DNA of 64,000 nucleotides from Mycobacterium neglectum (GTDB lineage Bacteria > Actinomycetota > Actinomycetes > Mycobacteriales > Mycobacteriaceae): positions 1-64,000 of the forward strand of contig NZ_NVQE01000010.1 of the NCBI RefSeq assembly GCF_002591975.1. Direction: 5' to 3'. Position 1 is the stretch's first letter. The number at the start of each line of letters is the position of its first letter. The notes below the pieces were generated by a model that saw only the letters and a list, made by a program, of their open reading frames with translations, searched no databases and was not told where the DNA came from. This document shows positions 33,301-42,316 of the stretch, piece by piece. The position numbers were made by a program, and so were the translations under genes.

Positions 33301-34970
33301 CGCTGCCGCTGACATCCAACGGCAAGTTGGACACCGCGGCCTTGCCGGCACCGGAGTACCGCGGCAATGGCAGTCATTACCGCGCCCCGACGACTCCGCT
33401 GGAGGAGTTCCTGGTTGGGGTTTATGCCCAGATTCTCGGTGTGGAGCGGGTCGGGGTCGACGATTCCTTCTTCGACCTCGGCGGGGATTCGATATCCGCG
33501 ATGCGGGTGATTGCCGCGGTCAACACTGGCCTCGATGCTCAGCTCGCGGTGTACACCTTGTTCGAGGCGCCGACGGTCAGCAGCTTGAGCCGGCACTTGG
33601 ACGGCGATACCGGCTCGCTGACGTCTGCAGCGCACGGGCCCAGTTTTGCATCCGTGCACGGCAGTGACGCCGCACAGGTGCATGCCCGTGACCTGACGCT
33701 GGACAAGTTCATCGACGACACGACGCTGACCGCCGCCCCCACGCTGCCAGGCCCCAGCGCTGAAGTACGGACGGTCCTGCTGACCGGGGCAACCGGATTC
33801 CTCGGGCGTTACCTGGCCCTCGAATGGTTGGAGCGGGTGGGATTGCTCGGTGGCACGCTGATCTGTCTTGTGCGAGGCAAGGACAACGAGGACGCGAGAC
33901 GCCGTCTGGACAAGACCTTCGATAGCGGCGACCCGCAACTGCTGCGGCATTACCAGGAATTGGCCGCCGGGCATCTGGAGGTCATCGCCGGTGACAAGGG
34001 CAAAGCCGACCTGGGACTGGACCAGCAGACCTGGCAGCGCTTGGCCGACACCGTCGACCTGATCGTCGATTCCGCAGCCTTTGTCAACGGTGTCCTGCCG
34101 TACAGCGAGTTGTTCGGCCCCAACGTCGTGGGCACCGCCGAGCTGATCCGCTTCGCGCTGACCACCAAGCTCAAGTCCTACACATTCGTGTCCACTGCCG
34201 ACGTCAGCCAACAGATCGAGGCGTCGGATTTCACCGAGGATGCCGACATCCGGGTCGTCAGTGCTACCAGGGCCATCGACGGCAGTTATGCCAATGGCTA
34301 CGGCACCAGCAAGTGGGCCGGTGAGGTGCTGCTGCGCGAGGCCCACGACCTGTGCGGGTTGCCGGTCGCGGTGTTCCGCTGCGACATGATCATGGCCGAC
34401 ACCACGTATGCCGGTCAGCTCAATGTCGCCGACAACGCGGCTCGGATGGTGCTGAGTGTGGTGGCCACCGGTGTGGCTCCTGGCTCGTTCTATCAGCTCG
34501 ACGCCGATGGCAATCGGCAGCGTGCGCACTTCGACGGATTGCCTGTGGATTTCGTCGCTGAGGCGATCGCGACGTTGGGTACGCAGGTGGTCGACGGGTT
34601 CGACACCTTCCACGTGATGAACCCCCACGACGACGGCATCGGTCTCGACGTGTACGTGGACTGGTTGATCGAGGCCGGGTATCCGATCGAGCGCATCGAC
34701 GACTTCGGGGAGTGGCTGCAGCGCTTCGAAACCGGCCTGCGTGCGCTACCCGATGAGCAGCGTCAGCATTCGGTGCTGCAACTGCTGCTGGTGCATGGTG
34801 TTGGCGATTTTCAGGCCCCAGAGCCGGCACTGGGCTCGTATGGGCCGACCGACCGATTCCGCGCTGCGGTGCAAGAAGCGAAGATCGGCCCCGACAACGA
34901 CATCCCGCACATCACGGCGCCTGTCATCATCAAGTACGTCACGAACTTGGAACTACTCGGTCTGCTTTAG
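27315..34970 (+). CDS. Second Mps2-type NRPS (Mps2b): D-Ala module, Phe-like terminal module, reductase
   Basis: An intact 2551-aa synthetase with the architecture of Mps2: A (YTSGTTG at 186), T (565), E ([10 protein letters not shown], 740), C (1090-1510, HHIVLDGW), A (1540-2020), T (2056), reductase (2155-2551; GATGFLG and Y-G-T-S-K). Pocket residues by eye are D-V-W-C-V-A-A-I-Y for the first A domain, the same as A3 of Mps2 (Ala), but D-A-W-T-A-V-A-M-C for the last, close to the Phe-like A1 of Mps1 and unlike the Ala-type A4 of Mps2. The expected terminus is therefore D-Ala-phenylalaninol or a similar aromatic or bulky amino alcohol. The C domain resembles Mps2 C4 in its first half and Mps1 C3 in its second. 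It starts with GTG, has no C domain at its N-terminus and no dedicated Mps1, so it would have to take a chain from Mps1. No frameshift or lost catalytic motif is seen. Confidence 0.88.
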   Translation: MTTDAGRRLLSIDVLDDTEHDQLAQWGNRAVLSQPACAPVSIPVLFAAQVARAPEAAALVGGERSWTYRELDEAANRLAHLLVEHGAGPGEFVALLLPRSAEAIIAILAVLKTGAAYLPIDPAHPDARIEFMISDAEPVAAIATAGLRSRLDGSDVLVIDVDDPALGAQPDTTLPMPAPDDHAYMTYTSGTTGIPKGVAVSHHNVTQLLESLHACLPSGPGEVWSQWHSLVFDVSVWEIWGALLHGGRLVVVPEAVASSPIDFHSLLVTEKVSVLCQTPSAAGMLSPDGLESTTLVVAGEACPTELVDRWATADRVVVNAYGPTEATIYAAMSKPLTPGSDVAPIGSPVPGAALIVLDKWLRPAPEGVVGELYVAGRGVAAGYMRRSGLTASRFVGCPFGGHGARMYRTGDLVRWGEDGQLHYLGRADEQVKIRGFRIELGEVQAALARLDGVDQAAVIAREDRPGDKRLVGYITGTADPAGIRRTLADRLPAYMVPAAVVALEALPLTVNGKLDKRALPAPEFRGNGADYRAPGTLVEEILTGIYAQVLGVERVGVDDSFFDLGGDSILSMQVVARARAAGVMCRPRDIFVEQTVARLASVAKVVGGAADAIDEGVGPVVATPIMRWLHSVEGPVGEFNQTVVLQAPAGVTQSDVVVVLQALLDRHATLRLCVDDDGAGGWSMSVPEVGSLDATGYVRAVDALSDEALVQARSHLNPAAGAVLSALWVADTGQLALMIHHLAVDGVSWRILLEDLNIAWAQHHNGRQVELPAGGTSFQRWASLLEEHARRPEVVELAGAWRRVEQIPAALPAVEPAVDTYVNAGQLSVSLDVETTRPLLGEVPAAFRAGVQDILLIAFGLAVAEFLDAGDTPIAIDVEGHGRDEELAANIDLSRTVGWFTSKSPVSLAVGGLSWAQVVAGDAALGPVVKAAKEQLRALPDGLTYGLLRYLNPEVDLGGSDPVIGFNYLGRLGAGIGDLADDLWRINEDGLSVAAVASAVPMPLMHTVELNAGTLDTDAGPQLQASWTWAPSALGSEQVDRLSQLWFQALTGICAHVRGGGGGLTPSDLAPARLSQQQIDELQRQQQFADVLPLTPLQQGLLFHARFAHGPGDDVYAVQLDITITGPLDSHRLREAVETVIRRHPNLVIRVSDQFGEPVQIIPADPVMAWRYLDLRWDDRQSDTEVQQLCAAERAAVCDLADRSAFRAALIRTAANQHRFVLTNHHIVLDGWSKPILLQEIFASYFGERLAPPVPYRRFVTWLYAQDRDAAKAVWHKVFDGFDTPTLVAPPAQAGRRSDASFRVSAETTLALGELARSCHTTVSTVLQAAWAQLLAWLTGQNDVAFGTAVSGRPAEMAGADSMVGLMINTVPVRARMTAATAVADLLGQLQRHHNDTMEHEHLALNEIHHVAGQDQLFDTVFVYENYPIDAAALLGVHELAITEFSNREYNHYPLSVVAIPGHELGLRVEFDTDVYDAAGIEALIQRLNRLLVAMTADPAARVSSIDLLDASEYDQLDEWGSRAALTEPAPTEKSIPALFATQVARDPAAVAVTFEGRSMTYGEFDEAANRLANLLVAKGVGAGECVALISERSAQAVVAILAVLKTGAAYLPIDSAVPAARLEFILADAAPAVVLTTAGLRSRVDELDVVVIDVDDPAIGALPSTAMCAAAPQDLAYIIYTSGTTGVPKGVAVTHGNVTRLMTSLDAGLPRPGVWVLCHSLAFDASAWEICGALLRGGRLVVVPEAVASSPEDFRDVLVAEEVSVLTRTPSAVAMLPLEGLESMALAVVGEACPTEVVDRWAPGRVMINAYGPTETTMCVAISAPLSPDSGVVPIGSPVPGAALFVLNSWLQPVPAGAVGELYVAGAGVACGYLGRSDLTSSRFVACPFGEPGARMYRTGDLVSWAADGQLHYLGRADEQVKIRGYRIELGEIQAALVELDGVEHAFVMAREDRPGDKRLVGYVTGTADSAEVRARLADRLPPYMVPAAIVVLETLPLTSNGKLDTAALPAPEYRGNGSHYRAPTTPLEEFLVGVYAQILGVERVGVDDSFFDLGGDSISAMRVIAAVNTGLDAQLAVYTLFEAPTVSSLSRHLDGDTGSLTSAAHGPSFASVHGSDAAQVHARDLTLDKFIDDTTLTAAPTLPGPSAEVRTVLLTGATGFLGRYLALEWLERVGLLGGTLICLVRGKDNEDARRRLDKTFDSGDPQLLRHYQELAAGHLEVIAGDKGKADLGLDQQTWQRLADTVDLIVDSAAFVNGVLPYSELFGPNVVGTAELIRFALTTKLKSYTFVSTADVSQQIEASDFTEDADIRVVSATRAIDGSYANGYGTSKWAGEVLLREAHDLCGLPVAVFRCDMIMADTTYAGQLNVADNAARMVLSVVATGVAPGSFYQLDADGNRQRAHFDGLPVDFVAEAIATLGTQVVDGFDTFHVMNPHDDGIGLDVYVDWLIEAGYPIERIDDFGEWLQRFETGLRALPDEQRQHSVLQLLLVHGVGDFQAPEPALGSYGPTDRFRAAVQEAKIGPDNDIPHITAPVIIKYVTNLELLGLL

Positions 34971-35000
34971 TCACCTGTCGCGATGCCGGTCGCGGCGGTC

Positions 35001-36938
35001 CTACACGGTGCGAGCCAGCCGGTCGGCAAGCAGTCCGGCGAACTTCGCCGGATCCTCGGGGATGTCGCCTTCAGCGAGAAGCGCTGTGCCATAGAGCAAT
35101 TCGGCAGTTTCGGCGAGCCGGCGCAGGTGGGCATCGTCGCCGCCGGCCTTATGTGCCTGCTGCAGGGCAGTGACAAGTGAATGCTTCGGGTTGAGTTCCA
35201 GAATCCGCTTCCCGACTGGAACCGCCTGTCCGGAAGCCCGGTAGATGCGCGCGAGTGACGGTGTCATTCCGAAGGCGTCGGTGATCAGGCAGGCAGGGGA
35301 CTCGGTCAGGCGGGCGGACAACCGTACTTCCTTGACGTGATCATTCAGGGCTTCCGTCAACCAGGCGAGCAGGTCGGCGAATTCGCGCTCCTGCTCCTCC
35401 CGCTCAGCGGCGTGCGCCGCCTTGTCATCCTCGGAGTCCAAGTCCACCTCGCCCTTGGCTACCGACTGCACTGACTTGCCGTCGAACTCGGTCACCGACC
35501 CCACCCATACCTCGTCGACCGAATCAGTGAGCAGTAGTACCTCGTAGCCTTTCGCCTTGAACGCCTCCAGATGCGGCGACTTCAGAAGTTGCTCACGCGA
35601 CTGTCCGGTGGCGTAGAAGATCTGCTCCTGACCGTCTTTCATGCGGTCGACATATTCGGACAGGGTGGTGAGTTCCTCATCGCTGTGCGTCGAAGCGAAC
35701 GACGAAATACGCAGCAACGTGTCCTGGTTTTCGAAGTCCGACATCAGGCCCTCTTTGAGAACCTGGCCGAACTGGGTCCAGAACGTGCGATAGTCCTGTG
35801 GCCGCTCTGACTGCAGATTCTTGACCGTCGACAGGACCTTCTTGGTCAGACGGCGGCGGATCGCCGTGAGCTGCCGATCCTGCTGCAGGATTTCGCGAGA
35901 GACGTTGAGCGACATGTCCTGTGCGTCGACGACGCCCTTCACGAAGCGCAGGTACGTCGGCATGAGCTCGTCACAGTCGCCCATCACGAAGACGCGCTTG
36001 ACATACAGCTGCAGCCCGGTCTTGACGTCGCGGGTGAAGAGGTCGAACGGGGCGTGCGACGGGATGAACAGCAGTGCCTGGTACTCGAACGTGCCCTCGG
36101 CCTTCATCGCGATGACCTCGAGCGGGTCGTCCCAGGCGTGAGCGATGTGCTTGTAGAACTCCTTGTACTCGTCCTCGGAGACCTCGTCTTTGGACTTGGC
36201 CCACAGTGCCTTCATCGAGTTGAGGGTCTGCGTTTCGAGGGTGACGAGCTCCTCGCCGCCCTCGGCCGCCGGTGCACGGCGCTCGACCTGCATCCGGATC
36301 GGCCAGGCGATGAAGTCGGAGTACTTCTTCACCAACTCCCGCAGTTTCGGGTCAGACGTGTAGTCGTGCAGCTCGTCCTCGGCGTCTTCGGGCTTGAGGT
36401 GCAAGGTCACGGACGTTCCCTGTGGGGCATCGTCGACGGATTCGACGGTGTAGGTGCCATCGCCGCTGGACACCCATCGGGTGGCAGCACTTTCGCCGGC
36501 CTTGCGCGTGAGCAGCTCGACCTTGTCGGCGACCATGAACGTCGAGTAGAAGCCGATACCGAACTGACCGATCAGTTCCTCGGAGGCGGCCGCGTTCTTG
36601 GCCTCCCTCAACTGCTGACGCACTGCGGCGGTACCCGATTTGGCGAGGGTGCCGATCAGATCTACGACCTCCTCGCGTGTCATCCCGATCCCGTTGTCGC
36701 GAACGGTAAGGGTGCGCGCGTCCTTGTCCGCCTCGATCTCGACGTGCAAGTCAGAGATATCGACGTCCAGGTCCTTGTTCCGCAACGCTTCAAGCCGCAG
36801 CTTGTCGAGTGCGTCGGAGGCGTTCGAGATCAACTCCCGCAGAAAGGAGTCCTTGTTGGAGTAGACCGAGTGGATCATCAGATCCAGCAGTTGGCGTGCC
36901 TCCGCCTGAAACTCCAATTGCTCGACATGTGCAGTCAT
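35001..36938 (-). CDS. htpG: Molecular chaperone HtpG (Hsp90)
   Basis: Bacterial Hsp90, an ATP-dependent cytosolic chaperone, 645 aa. The N-terminal GHKL ATPase is clear: E-L-I-S-N-A-S-D-A-L-D-K, then V-R-D-N-G-I-G-M-T and F-G-I-G-F-Y-S; the middle domain contains the W-P-I and S-L-N-V-S-R-E-I-L-Q blocks. I start at the ATG at 36938 (M-T-A-H-V-E-Q-L-E-F-Q), with aggaatcac just upstream; the frame runs open to 37040 but the extra 34 residues have no family match. It ends 30 bases from the convergent mps2b stop, marking the change from the GPL locus to housekeeping genes. Confidence 0.95.
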   Translation of the reverse strand: MTAHVEQLEFQAEARQLLDLMIHSVYSNKDSFLRELISNASDALDKLRLEALRNKDLDVDISDLHVEIEADKDARTLTVRDNGIGMTREEVVDLIGTLAKSGTAAVRQQLREAKNAAASEELIGQFGIGFYSTFMVADKVELLTRKAGESAATRWVSSGDGTYTVESVDDAPQGTSVTLHLKPEDAEDELHDYTSDPKLRELVKKYSDFIAWPIRMQVERRAPAAEGGEELVTLETQTLNSMKALWAKSKDEVSEDEYKEFYKHIAHAWDDPLEVIAMKAEGTFEYQALLFIPSHAPFDLFTRDVKTGLQLYVKRVFVMGDCDELMPTYLRFVKGVVDAQDMSLNVSREILQQDRQLTAIRRRLTKKVLSTVKNLQSERPQDYRTFWTQFGQVLKEGLMSDFENQDTLLRISSFASTHSDEELTTLSEYVDRMKDGQEQIFYATGQSREQLLKSPHLEAFKAKGYEVLLLTDSVDEVWVGSVTEFDGKSVQSVAKGEVDLDSEDDKAAHAAEREEQEREFADLLAWLTEALNDHVKEVRLSARLTESPACLITDAFGMTPSLARIYRASGQAVPVGKRILELNPKHSLVTALQQAHKAGGDDAHLRRLAETAELLYGTALLAEGDIPEDPAKFAGLLADRLARTV

Positions 36939-37100
36939 GTGATTCCTGTTCGACAACAGCTTCGATTTCAGACACCCGCAAAGATCGTACCCAGCTCCCG
37001 GATCGTGCTGACGACCTAGTCGACCCCAGCGAACACTCATGTATTAGCTTGAAGCGCAGCCGACTCTATCTACCCGCAGTTCGATTGCTGAAGAGGTGAT

Positions 37101-38648
37101 ATGAACTCCTTGGCGTCGGCCTTTGCCGCACGCTTGCCCAGCAGCAACAACCATCTGTTCGTTTTCCAGGACGGGACGTGGATCCGCCATCCATGGGCCG
37201 AGGTCCATGCGCGATCGGAAAACATCGCTGAGTGGCTGCTCAACGACGAGGTGGCCGCACTCGGCCTGACCGCCGATCCCACCGTGGAACTGGTCGCAGC
37301 GATCCTTGGCGCCATCCAGGCCGGCACGGCCGTTTCGATTACTCATGGGCCGGTGCGCGGCGCCAATGCGGATCAATGGGCTCACACGACCCTGAGCCGG
37401 TTTGCGGGGATGGGGATCAGCCACGTCCTGAGCCGGGGCACCCACCTCGAACGGTTGTCAGCCGTCGACGGACCTCTTCTGGTCAAAGAGCTCGATTCCG
37501 TTGCACCGGTTGCGCGTTCGACCACATTCGTGCCGCCGAATAACCCGGCTCCGGTGGCGATTCTCCAGGGCACCGCGGGTTCGACGGGAATCCCTCGGAC
37601 GGTGCAACTATCGCCGGATGCGGTGCTGGCCAACCTGAGCGGCCTCAACGCCCGCATCGGTGTCACGCCGGACGACGTCGGCTGCTCCTGGCTACCGCTG
37701 TATCACGACATGGGGTTGAGCTTCCTGCTTGCGGGTGCGCTGGCCGGCACGAACGTATGGCAGGCGCCGACGGCGGCGTTTCAAGCGTCGCCGTTCCGGT
37801 GGCTGAACTGGCTGACCGAGAGCCGGGCGACCGTCACCGCGGCACCGAATATGGCCTACGGCTTGATCGGTAAGTACTCGCGACGCGTCACCGACGTCGA
37901 CCTGAGCAGCATGCGCTTCGCACTCAATGGCGGTGAACCCATCGATTGCGAACTCACCGGGCGATTTGCCACCGAGATGGCCCGCTTCGGGTTCTCCGCA
38001 GGCGCGCTGGCGCCGTCGTATGGAATGGCCGAATCCACCTGTGCGGTAACGGTTCCCGAGCCGGGCCGCGGCCTGATTGCCGACGAGGCCGGCCACGCCG
38101 TGCTCGGCGACGCGATAGCCGGCATGTCCGTGCGCATCGAACCACGCGACGATGCGACGACCACCGGAGGCGCCGGGCTCGACGTCGGCGAGATTATGAT
38201 CCGCGGCTCATCGATGATGTCGGGCTATGTCGGCGAACCACCGCGCGGCGGCGACGAATGGTTCGCGACGGGCGATCTCGGTTACCTCGTCGACGGCGGC
38301 CTGGTGGTCTGCGGGCGCGCCAAGGAACTCATCACAATCGCGGGGCGCAACATCTTCCCCGCCGAGGTCGAGGGGGTGGCCGCGACGGCGCCAGGTGTTC
38401 GCGAGGGTGCCGTTGTCGCCATCGGCGTCGGGGAGCGCTCGATCCGGCCCAGCGTCATGATCGTGGCCGAGTTCCGTGGGCCCAACGAGGCGGACATCCG
38501 CGCCGATGTCGTTCAGCGGGTCGCGTCCGAATGTGGCGTCGTGCCCTCGGACGTCGTCTTCGTCCGCCCCGGCTCGCTGCCGAGGACGACGTCGGGCAAG
38601 TTGCGCCGGCTCGAGGTCAAGCGCGGCCTCGAGGCCGGCGAGCTCTAG
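37101..38648 (+). CDS. mbtM: Fatty-acyl-AMP ligase MbtM (FadD33), mycobactin acyl chain activation
   Basis: A 515-aa adenylate-forming enzyme. It follows the M. tuberculosis MbtM/FadD33 pattern throughout: [27 protein letters not shown], the A3-type loop [29 protein letters not shown]-x-[20 protein letters not shown], and the C-terminal [11 protein letters not shown]. MbtM activates long-chain fatty acids and loads them on MbtL for acylation of the mycobactin lysine. In M. tuberculosis it sits with mbtL, mbtN and mbtK; here none is adjacent. No clear IdeR box is seen upstream. A Shine-Dalgarno (gaagaggtgat) precedes the ATG. A GPL-directed role is possible but unsupported. Confidence 0.85.
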   Translation: MNSLASAFAARLPSSNNHLFVFQDGTWIRHPWAEVHARSENIAEWLLNDEVAALGLTADPTVELVAAILGAIQAGTAVSITHGPVRGANADQWAHTTLSRFAGMGISHVLSRGTHLERLSAVDGPLLVKELDSVAPVARSTTFVPPNNPAPVAILQGTAGSTGIPRTVQLSPDAVLANLSGLNARIGVTPDDVGCSWLPLYHDMGLSFLLAGALAGTNVWQAPTAAFQASPFRWLNWLTESRATVTAAPNMAYGLIGKYSRRVTDVDLSSMRFALNGGEPIDCELTGRFATEMARFGFSAGALAPSYGMAESTCAVTVPEPGRGLIADEAGHAVLGDAIAGMSVRIEPRDDATTTGGAGLDVGEIMIRGSSMMSGYVGEPPRGGDEWFATGDLGYLVDGGLVVCGRAKELITIAGRNIFPAEVEGVAATAPGVREGAVVAIGVGERSIRPSVMIVAEFRGPNEADIRADVVQRVASECGVVPSDVVFVRPGSLPRTTSGKLRRLEVKRGLEAGEL

Positions 38649-38677
38649 GCCCGTCGAAAAGTGAAAGGATGACGCGC

Positions 38678-39430
38678 GTGGCCGAGCGTGTCAGATTTCC
38701 GAGCACCACGGGGCCCATATTGGCGGGTCTTGTCGATCTTCCCGACCGTGAGCTGCGCGGATGGGCGGTCTTCGCGCACGGCTTCACTCTTGGCAAGGAC
38801 AGCCCCGCGGCCAGCCGGATCTGCAAGCAGCTCGCCAACGAGGGCATCGGTGTGCTGCGGTTCGACAATCTCGGCCTCGGCGATTCCGAGGGCGACTGGG
38901 GCGACGGTTCGTTCTCGAACAAGGTCGACGACACCGTCCGCGCGGTTGAGTTCATGAACTCCACGGATCGCGAGGTGAAACTGCTGGTCGGCCATTCATT
39001 CGGCGGCTCGGCCGTGATCGCCGCCGCCCATGAATGTCCGACAGTGCCTGCGGTCGCGAGTGTCGGCGCGCCCTACCAGCCCGCCCACGTCGAGCACACA
39101 TTCGATGCCCTGTGTCAGCGGATAGAGGCCGAGGGCGAGGCTCCCTTCTTCATCGGCGGCAAGGCGTTGACGCTCAAACGGCACTTCATCGAAGACGTCC
39201 GCGCGGCCGATCTCCACGAACGCATCCGGACGCTGCGTCGCGCTCTGCTCGTGATGCATTCGCCCACCGACAACACCGTGGGCATCGCCAACGCCAGCGA
39301 CATCTTCCGCGCTGCCAGGCACCCTCGCAGCTTCGTCTCGCTCGAGGGCGCAGACCATCTGCTCACCGGCAAGAACCAGGCTGCGCGGGCGGCCAAGATC
39401 ATCAGCGCCTGGGCCGACCCCTACCTCTGA
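38678..39430 (+). CDS. Alpha/beta hydrolase (OsmC-associated hydrolase type)
   Basis: A 250-aa alpha/beta hydrolase. It reads V-F-A-H-G-F-T-L-G-K-D-S-P-A-A-S-R-I at the oxyanion strand, L-R-F-D-N-L-G-L-G-D-S-E-G-D-W, the nucleophile elbow G-H-S-F-G-G-S (Ser), then H-S-P-T-D-N-T-V (acid) and G-A-D-H-L-L (His). The pattern is that of the hydrolase half found fused to OsmC in other bacteria, here alone. The substrate is unknown. Start: GTG at 38678 with aaagga eight bases upstream; an ATG at 38669 is also in frame but abuts that purine run. It lies 29 bases after mbtM, probably co-transcribed, and its 3' end overlaps the convergent nuclease-like gene by 29 bases. Confidence 0.75.
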   Translation: MAERVRFPSTTGPILAGLVDLPDRELRGWAVFAHGFTLGKDSPAASRICKQLANEGIGVLRFDNLGLGDSEGDWGDGSFSNKVDDTVRAVEFMNSTDREVKLLVGHSFGGSAVIAAAHECPTVPAVASVGAPYQPAHVEHTFDALCQRIEAEGEAPFFIGGKALTLKRHFIEDVRAADLHERIRTLRRALLVMHSPTDNTVGIANASDIFRAARHPRSFVSLEGADHLLTGKNQAARAAKIISAWADPYL

Positions 39431-40268
39431 CCAGACGGCACTCGACGCCGAAGTGGTCTGAGGGGAAGACACGCGGGAGGTCGGGCGAGATCGGCTGTGT
39501 GCCCAACAGTTCGATACTCGCTGCGCGCCAACGGGTTCCCTTGAGAAGCACACGGTCGAACCGCACCTGCCGCTTCTTGTTCCGTGCGTCAAAGCGCATG
39601 TGATTGATCGACGTATCTTCGGTGAAGCCGGGTTCGTGTGGGCGCAACGCGGGCCAAATGTCGCAATACGGCGGGGCGATCCGGTCGTTTTCCGCGTCGC
39701 GCATGTTGAAATCGCCCAGTAGCACGGCATCTTCGGCCGACTTCTGCGCTCGAAAGATCCTGCGCAACTGCCAGCGCCGCAGCCGTGCCGAAGACTTGCC
39801 GCTATCTAGGTGCAGACAGCAGACGCTCGGCCGAAGGTCGTTGACAGCTAGCTCCGCCTCGAGGAATCCGCGCGATTGCCGCGTCGGCAGCCGGGAGTAG
39901 GTGGTGCGGGTAATGGGCACCCGGGACAGCATCAGCATTCCGTAGTTCCCGGCATCGCCGCCGACTGCCGATGCGCTCAGATACTCGTCGCGTACCCACG
40001 GCTGGTCGAGGAAGATCTCGAGCGCCGCGGGTGTGACCTCTTGGAGCGCAATCACATCCGGTCTGCGCTCGCGCAGCAGATCTACGATCGCGAGGTAGCG
40101 CTGCTGGGCGTGGTAGTCGTCGAACCAGATGTTGAATGTGGCGACGGTCAGTTCGTCGCGGTCGACGGCGACATCGGCACTGGCACTGACATCGGCATCC
40201 ACCCACCGGTGCGTCTCCGCGTCGAACCTGCGGACCGCGACGCTGCGGCGGCGTCGAAGTAGCCTCAC
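39402..40268 (-). CDS. Endonuclease/exonuclease/phosphatase (EEP) family protein
   Basis: A 288-aa protein of the EEP fold. Motifs: L-T-V-A-T-F-N-I-W-F-D (metal-binding Asn), D-V-I-A-L-Q-E-V-T (catalytic Glu), L-G-D-F-N-M-R (Asp-x-Asn) and S-D-H-F-G-V-E-C (Asp-His). The family includes DNA repair nucleases, Tdp2-like phosphodiesterases and sphingomyelinases; I cannot say which activity applies, and no signal peptide is seen. The GTG at 40268 overlaps the stop of the upstream oxidoreductase by 4 nt (GTGA), so the two are translationally coupled. The frame is open further upstream only as a shadow of that gene. Confidence 0.75.
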   Translation of the reverse strand: MRLLRRRRSVAVRRFDAETHRWVDADVSASADVAVDRDELTVATFNIWFDDYHAQQRYLAIVDLLRERRPDVIALQEVTPAALEIFLDQPWVRDEYLSASAVGGDAGNYGMLMLSRVPITRTTYSRLPTRQSRGFLEAELAVNDLRPSVCCLHLDSGKSSARLRRWQLRRIFRAQKSAEDAVLLGDFNMRDAENDRIAPPYCDIWPALRPHEPGFTEDTSINHMRFDARNKKRQVRFDRVLLKGTRWRAASIELLGTQPISPDLPRVFPSDHFGVECRLVRGRGRPRR

Positions 40269-41236
40269 CGCAGCTTGACGACGACTTTGCCCTTCGCGCT
40301 GCGGTCTTCCAGCGACGCGATCGCATCGGCGGCGCGCTCGAGCGGATAGATCTCGGGGGTGGGCGCGGACACCTCGCCCGAGGCCAGCAGCGGCTCGAGT
40401 TCCGCCCACTGCTCGAGCAGATAGCCCGGATGCGTGCCCGCCCATGCACCCCAGCCGACACCGACGGCGTCGACGTTGTTGAGCAGCAAGCGGTTCACCT
40501 TAACCTCGGGGATCGCCCCGCCGGTGAATCCGATCACGAGCAGTCGCCCGCCGGGTGCCAGCGAGCGAAGTGAATCGGTGAACCGGTCGCCGCCGACGGG
40601 ATCGACGACGATGTCCACGCCGCGGCCACCGGTCAGCTCCTTTACTGCGTCCTTGAAACCGTCGGCCAGCACGACATCCGATGCGCCGGCGGCCTTCGCG
40701 ACTGGAATCTTGTCTTCGGTGCTGACCACCGCGATGGTGCGCGACGCGCCCCATGCCGGTGCCAACCGCAGCGTCGACGTGCCGATGCCGCCCGCCGCTC
40801 CGTGCACGAGGACGGTCTCGCCCTCGGCGAGGCGACCCCGGGTCCGTAAGGCGTGATGCATCGTGAGGTCGTTGAACAGCAGACCCGCACCGGCCTCGAA
40901 GGACACCGAGTCAGGCAGCTTGAACACCCGGTCGGGTTGCAGCGCAACGACTTCCGCCATCGCCCCGCACAGCATCGTAAGTCCGCACACCCGATCGCCC
41001 GCCGAGACGTGTGCGCCGTCGGGTGCGCTGCGCACCACGCCGGCGATTTCGGCGCCAGGTGTGTAGGGCATCTCCGGCTTGTACTGGTAGAGCCCGCGCG
41101 ACTGCAGCGCATCGGGGAAGGCCACCCCGGCAGCGTGTACGTCGATCAGGACAGCGCCGTCGCCTGCCGGTTCGTCGATCTCGACGAGCTTCGCCGCTTG
41201 CGGTCCGTCCAGGCTGGCTATCTGTATCGCGCGCAT
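40265..41236 (-). CDS. NADPH:quinone oxidoreductase, zinc-free MDR family (FadB4-like)
   Basis: A 323-aa medium-chain dehydrogenase/reductase of the quinone oxidoreductase type. The N-terminal GroES-like domain reads V-H-A-A-G-V-A-F-P-D-A-L-Q-S-R-G and lacks the zinc ligands of alcohol dehydrogenases. The NADPH-binding loop is V-L-V-H-G-A-A-G-G-I-G-T-S-T-L-R-L-A, followed by V-D-I-V-V-D-P-V-G-G-D-R-F and G-R-L-L-V-I-G-F. Length and sequence resemble the M. tuberculosis protein annotated FadB4, but I cannot confirm orthology. The ATG at 41236 has aaagg five bases upstream; the longer open frame to 41716 is antisense to the neighbouring hydrolase. It forms a two-gene unit with the EEP gene. Confidence 0.8.
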   Translation of the reverse strand: MRAIQIASLDGPQAAKLVEIDEPAGDGAVLIDVHAAGVAFPDALQSRGLYQYKPEMPYTPGAEIAGVVRSAPDGAHVSAGDRVCGLTMLCGAMAEVVALQPDRVFKLPDSVSFEAGAGLLFNDLTMHHALRTRGRLAEGETVLVHGAAGGIGTSTLRLAPAWGASRTIAVVSTEDKIPVAKAAGASDVVLADGFKDAVKELTGGRGVDIVVDPVGGDRFTDSLRSLAPGGRLLVIGFTGGAIPEVKVNRLLLNNVDAVGVGWGAWAGTHPGYLLEQWAELEPLLASGEVSAPTPEIYPLERAADAIASLEDRSAKGKVVVKLR

Positions 41237-41347
41237 TGTGGCCTTTCTTTCGTCGACGCCACACCATTTAACTCCTGCGGGAACTCCGACCAACCGACCG
41301 GTAGGCTGAAAGATCCGGCAATGTTGCCGAGCGCGAGGGGAGTACCC

Positions 41348-42316
41348 ATGGCGGGAGGTCAAAGAGGCCGATCGCAGGTGAGAAGATTCGCCGCGGCCGA
41401 GGCGTTGGGCCGCGGGCGCAGCGTCGGCGTGCGTTCCAAGGACGGCATCCGCCTGCACGCCGAGGTCTTCGGACCCGAGGACGGTTACCCCGTCGTGCTG
41501 GCTCACGGCATCACCTGCGCCCTTCGAGTGTGGGCCTACCAGATCGCCGACCTGGCGAAGGATCACCGCGTCATCGCCTTCGATCACCGCGGCCACGGCC
41601 GCAGCGCAATACCCGTCGGGCGCAGCGGCTACAGCCTGGACTGCCTGGCCGGCGACGTCGACGCTGTGCTCGAGGCAACGTTGAAGCCGGGGGAGCGCGC
41701 CGTCATCGCGGGCCACTCGATGGGCGGTATCGCGATCTCGTCGTGGGCGGAGCGTTATCCCGGTCGGGTGTCAGAGCTCGTCGATGGAGCCGCCCTGATC
41801 AACACGACCACCGGCGACCTGCTGCGTCATGTGAACTTTCTGCCGGTGCCGCCGCCGCTGGCCGCCGCCCGCGTCCTCACTGCGGGCACATTGCTCAAGA
41901 CGTTCGGCGAGGCTCCGCTGCTGCGAGTGGCTACGCGCACGAGCCGACGATTCGTGTCTTCCCTGGCGGTCGGCCGCGACGCCGATCCTGCGATCGCGGA
42001 GTTCATCTACGAACTGTTCACCGCGACCCCGCCCGCCGGACGAGGCGGTTGGGCCCGCACGCTCGTCGACCATCTCGGACCGCAACACATCGGGTTGACG
42101 AACCTGTCGGTGCCGACGTTGGTGATCGGCAGCGAGCAGGACAGGTTGTTGCCGATGGTGTCGTCGCGCCGAATCGCCAAAGAGGTGCCGAATCTCGCGC
42201 AGTTCGTCGAACTGTCCGGCGGTCACTGCGCAATCCTCGAGCGTCCCGAGGCGGTCAACAAGCACCTGCGCTGGCTCATCGACTCGGTCACCGAGGAGCG
42301 ACGGGTCAGCTCCTAG
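41348..42316 (+). CDS. hpx: Alpha/beta hydrolase, Hpx-like (non-haem haloperoxidase family)
   Basis: A 322-aa alpha/beta hydrolase. Motifs: [10 protein letters not shown] (oxyanion), F-D-H-R-G-H-G-R-S, nucleophile elbow [17 protein letters not shown] (acid), [11 protein letters not shown] (His). The [10 protein letters not shown] block and the position next to aofH suggest the M. tuberculosis Hpx (Rv3171c) orthologue. The haloperoxidase label is inherited; the physiological substrate is probably an ester or lactone. ATG at 41348 with gaggggag five bases upstream. Its end overlaps the convergent aofH gene by 11 bases. The frame is open further upstream (to 40853) only because it is antisense to the oxidoreductase. 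Confidence 0.75.
   Translation: MAGGQRGRSQVRRFAAAEALGRGRSVGVRSKDGIRLHAEVFGPEDGYPVVLAHGITCALRVWAYQIADLAKDHRVIAFDHRGHGRSAIPVGRSGYSLDCLAGDVDAVLEATLKPGERAVIAGHSMGGIAISSWAERYPGRVSELVDGAALINTTTGDLLRHVNFLPVPPPLAAARVLTAGTLLKTFGEAPLLRVATRTSRRFVSSLAVGRDADPAIAEFIYELFTATPPAGRGGWARTLVDHLGPQHIGLTNLSVPTLVIGSEQDRLLPMVSSRRIAKEVPNLAQFVELSGGHCAILERPEAVNKHLRWLIDSVTEERRVSS

Noticed and set aside
6765..34970. CRISPR-like or tandem repeats
   Set aside because: The repeated blocks are homologous NRPS domains about 3-5 kb apart, not short regularly spaced repeats.
37044..37062. Possible IdeR box upstream of mbtM
   Set aside because: Only the left half (ttagctt) resembles the 19-bp consensus; the right half does not match.
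37946..39430. 494-aa reading of the hydrolase frame
   Set aside because: The first half is an Arg-rich shadow of mbtM; the hydrolase fold begins after 38669.
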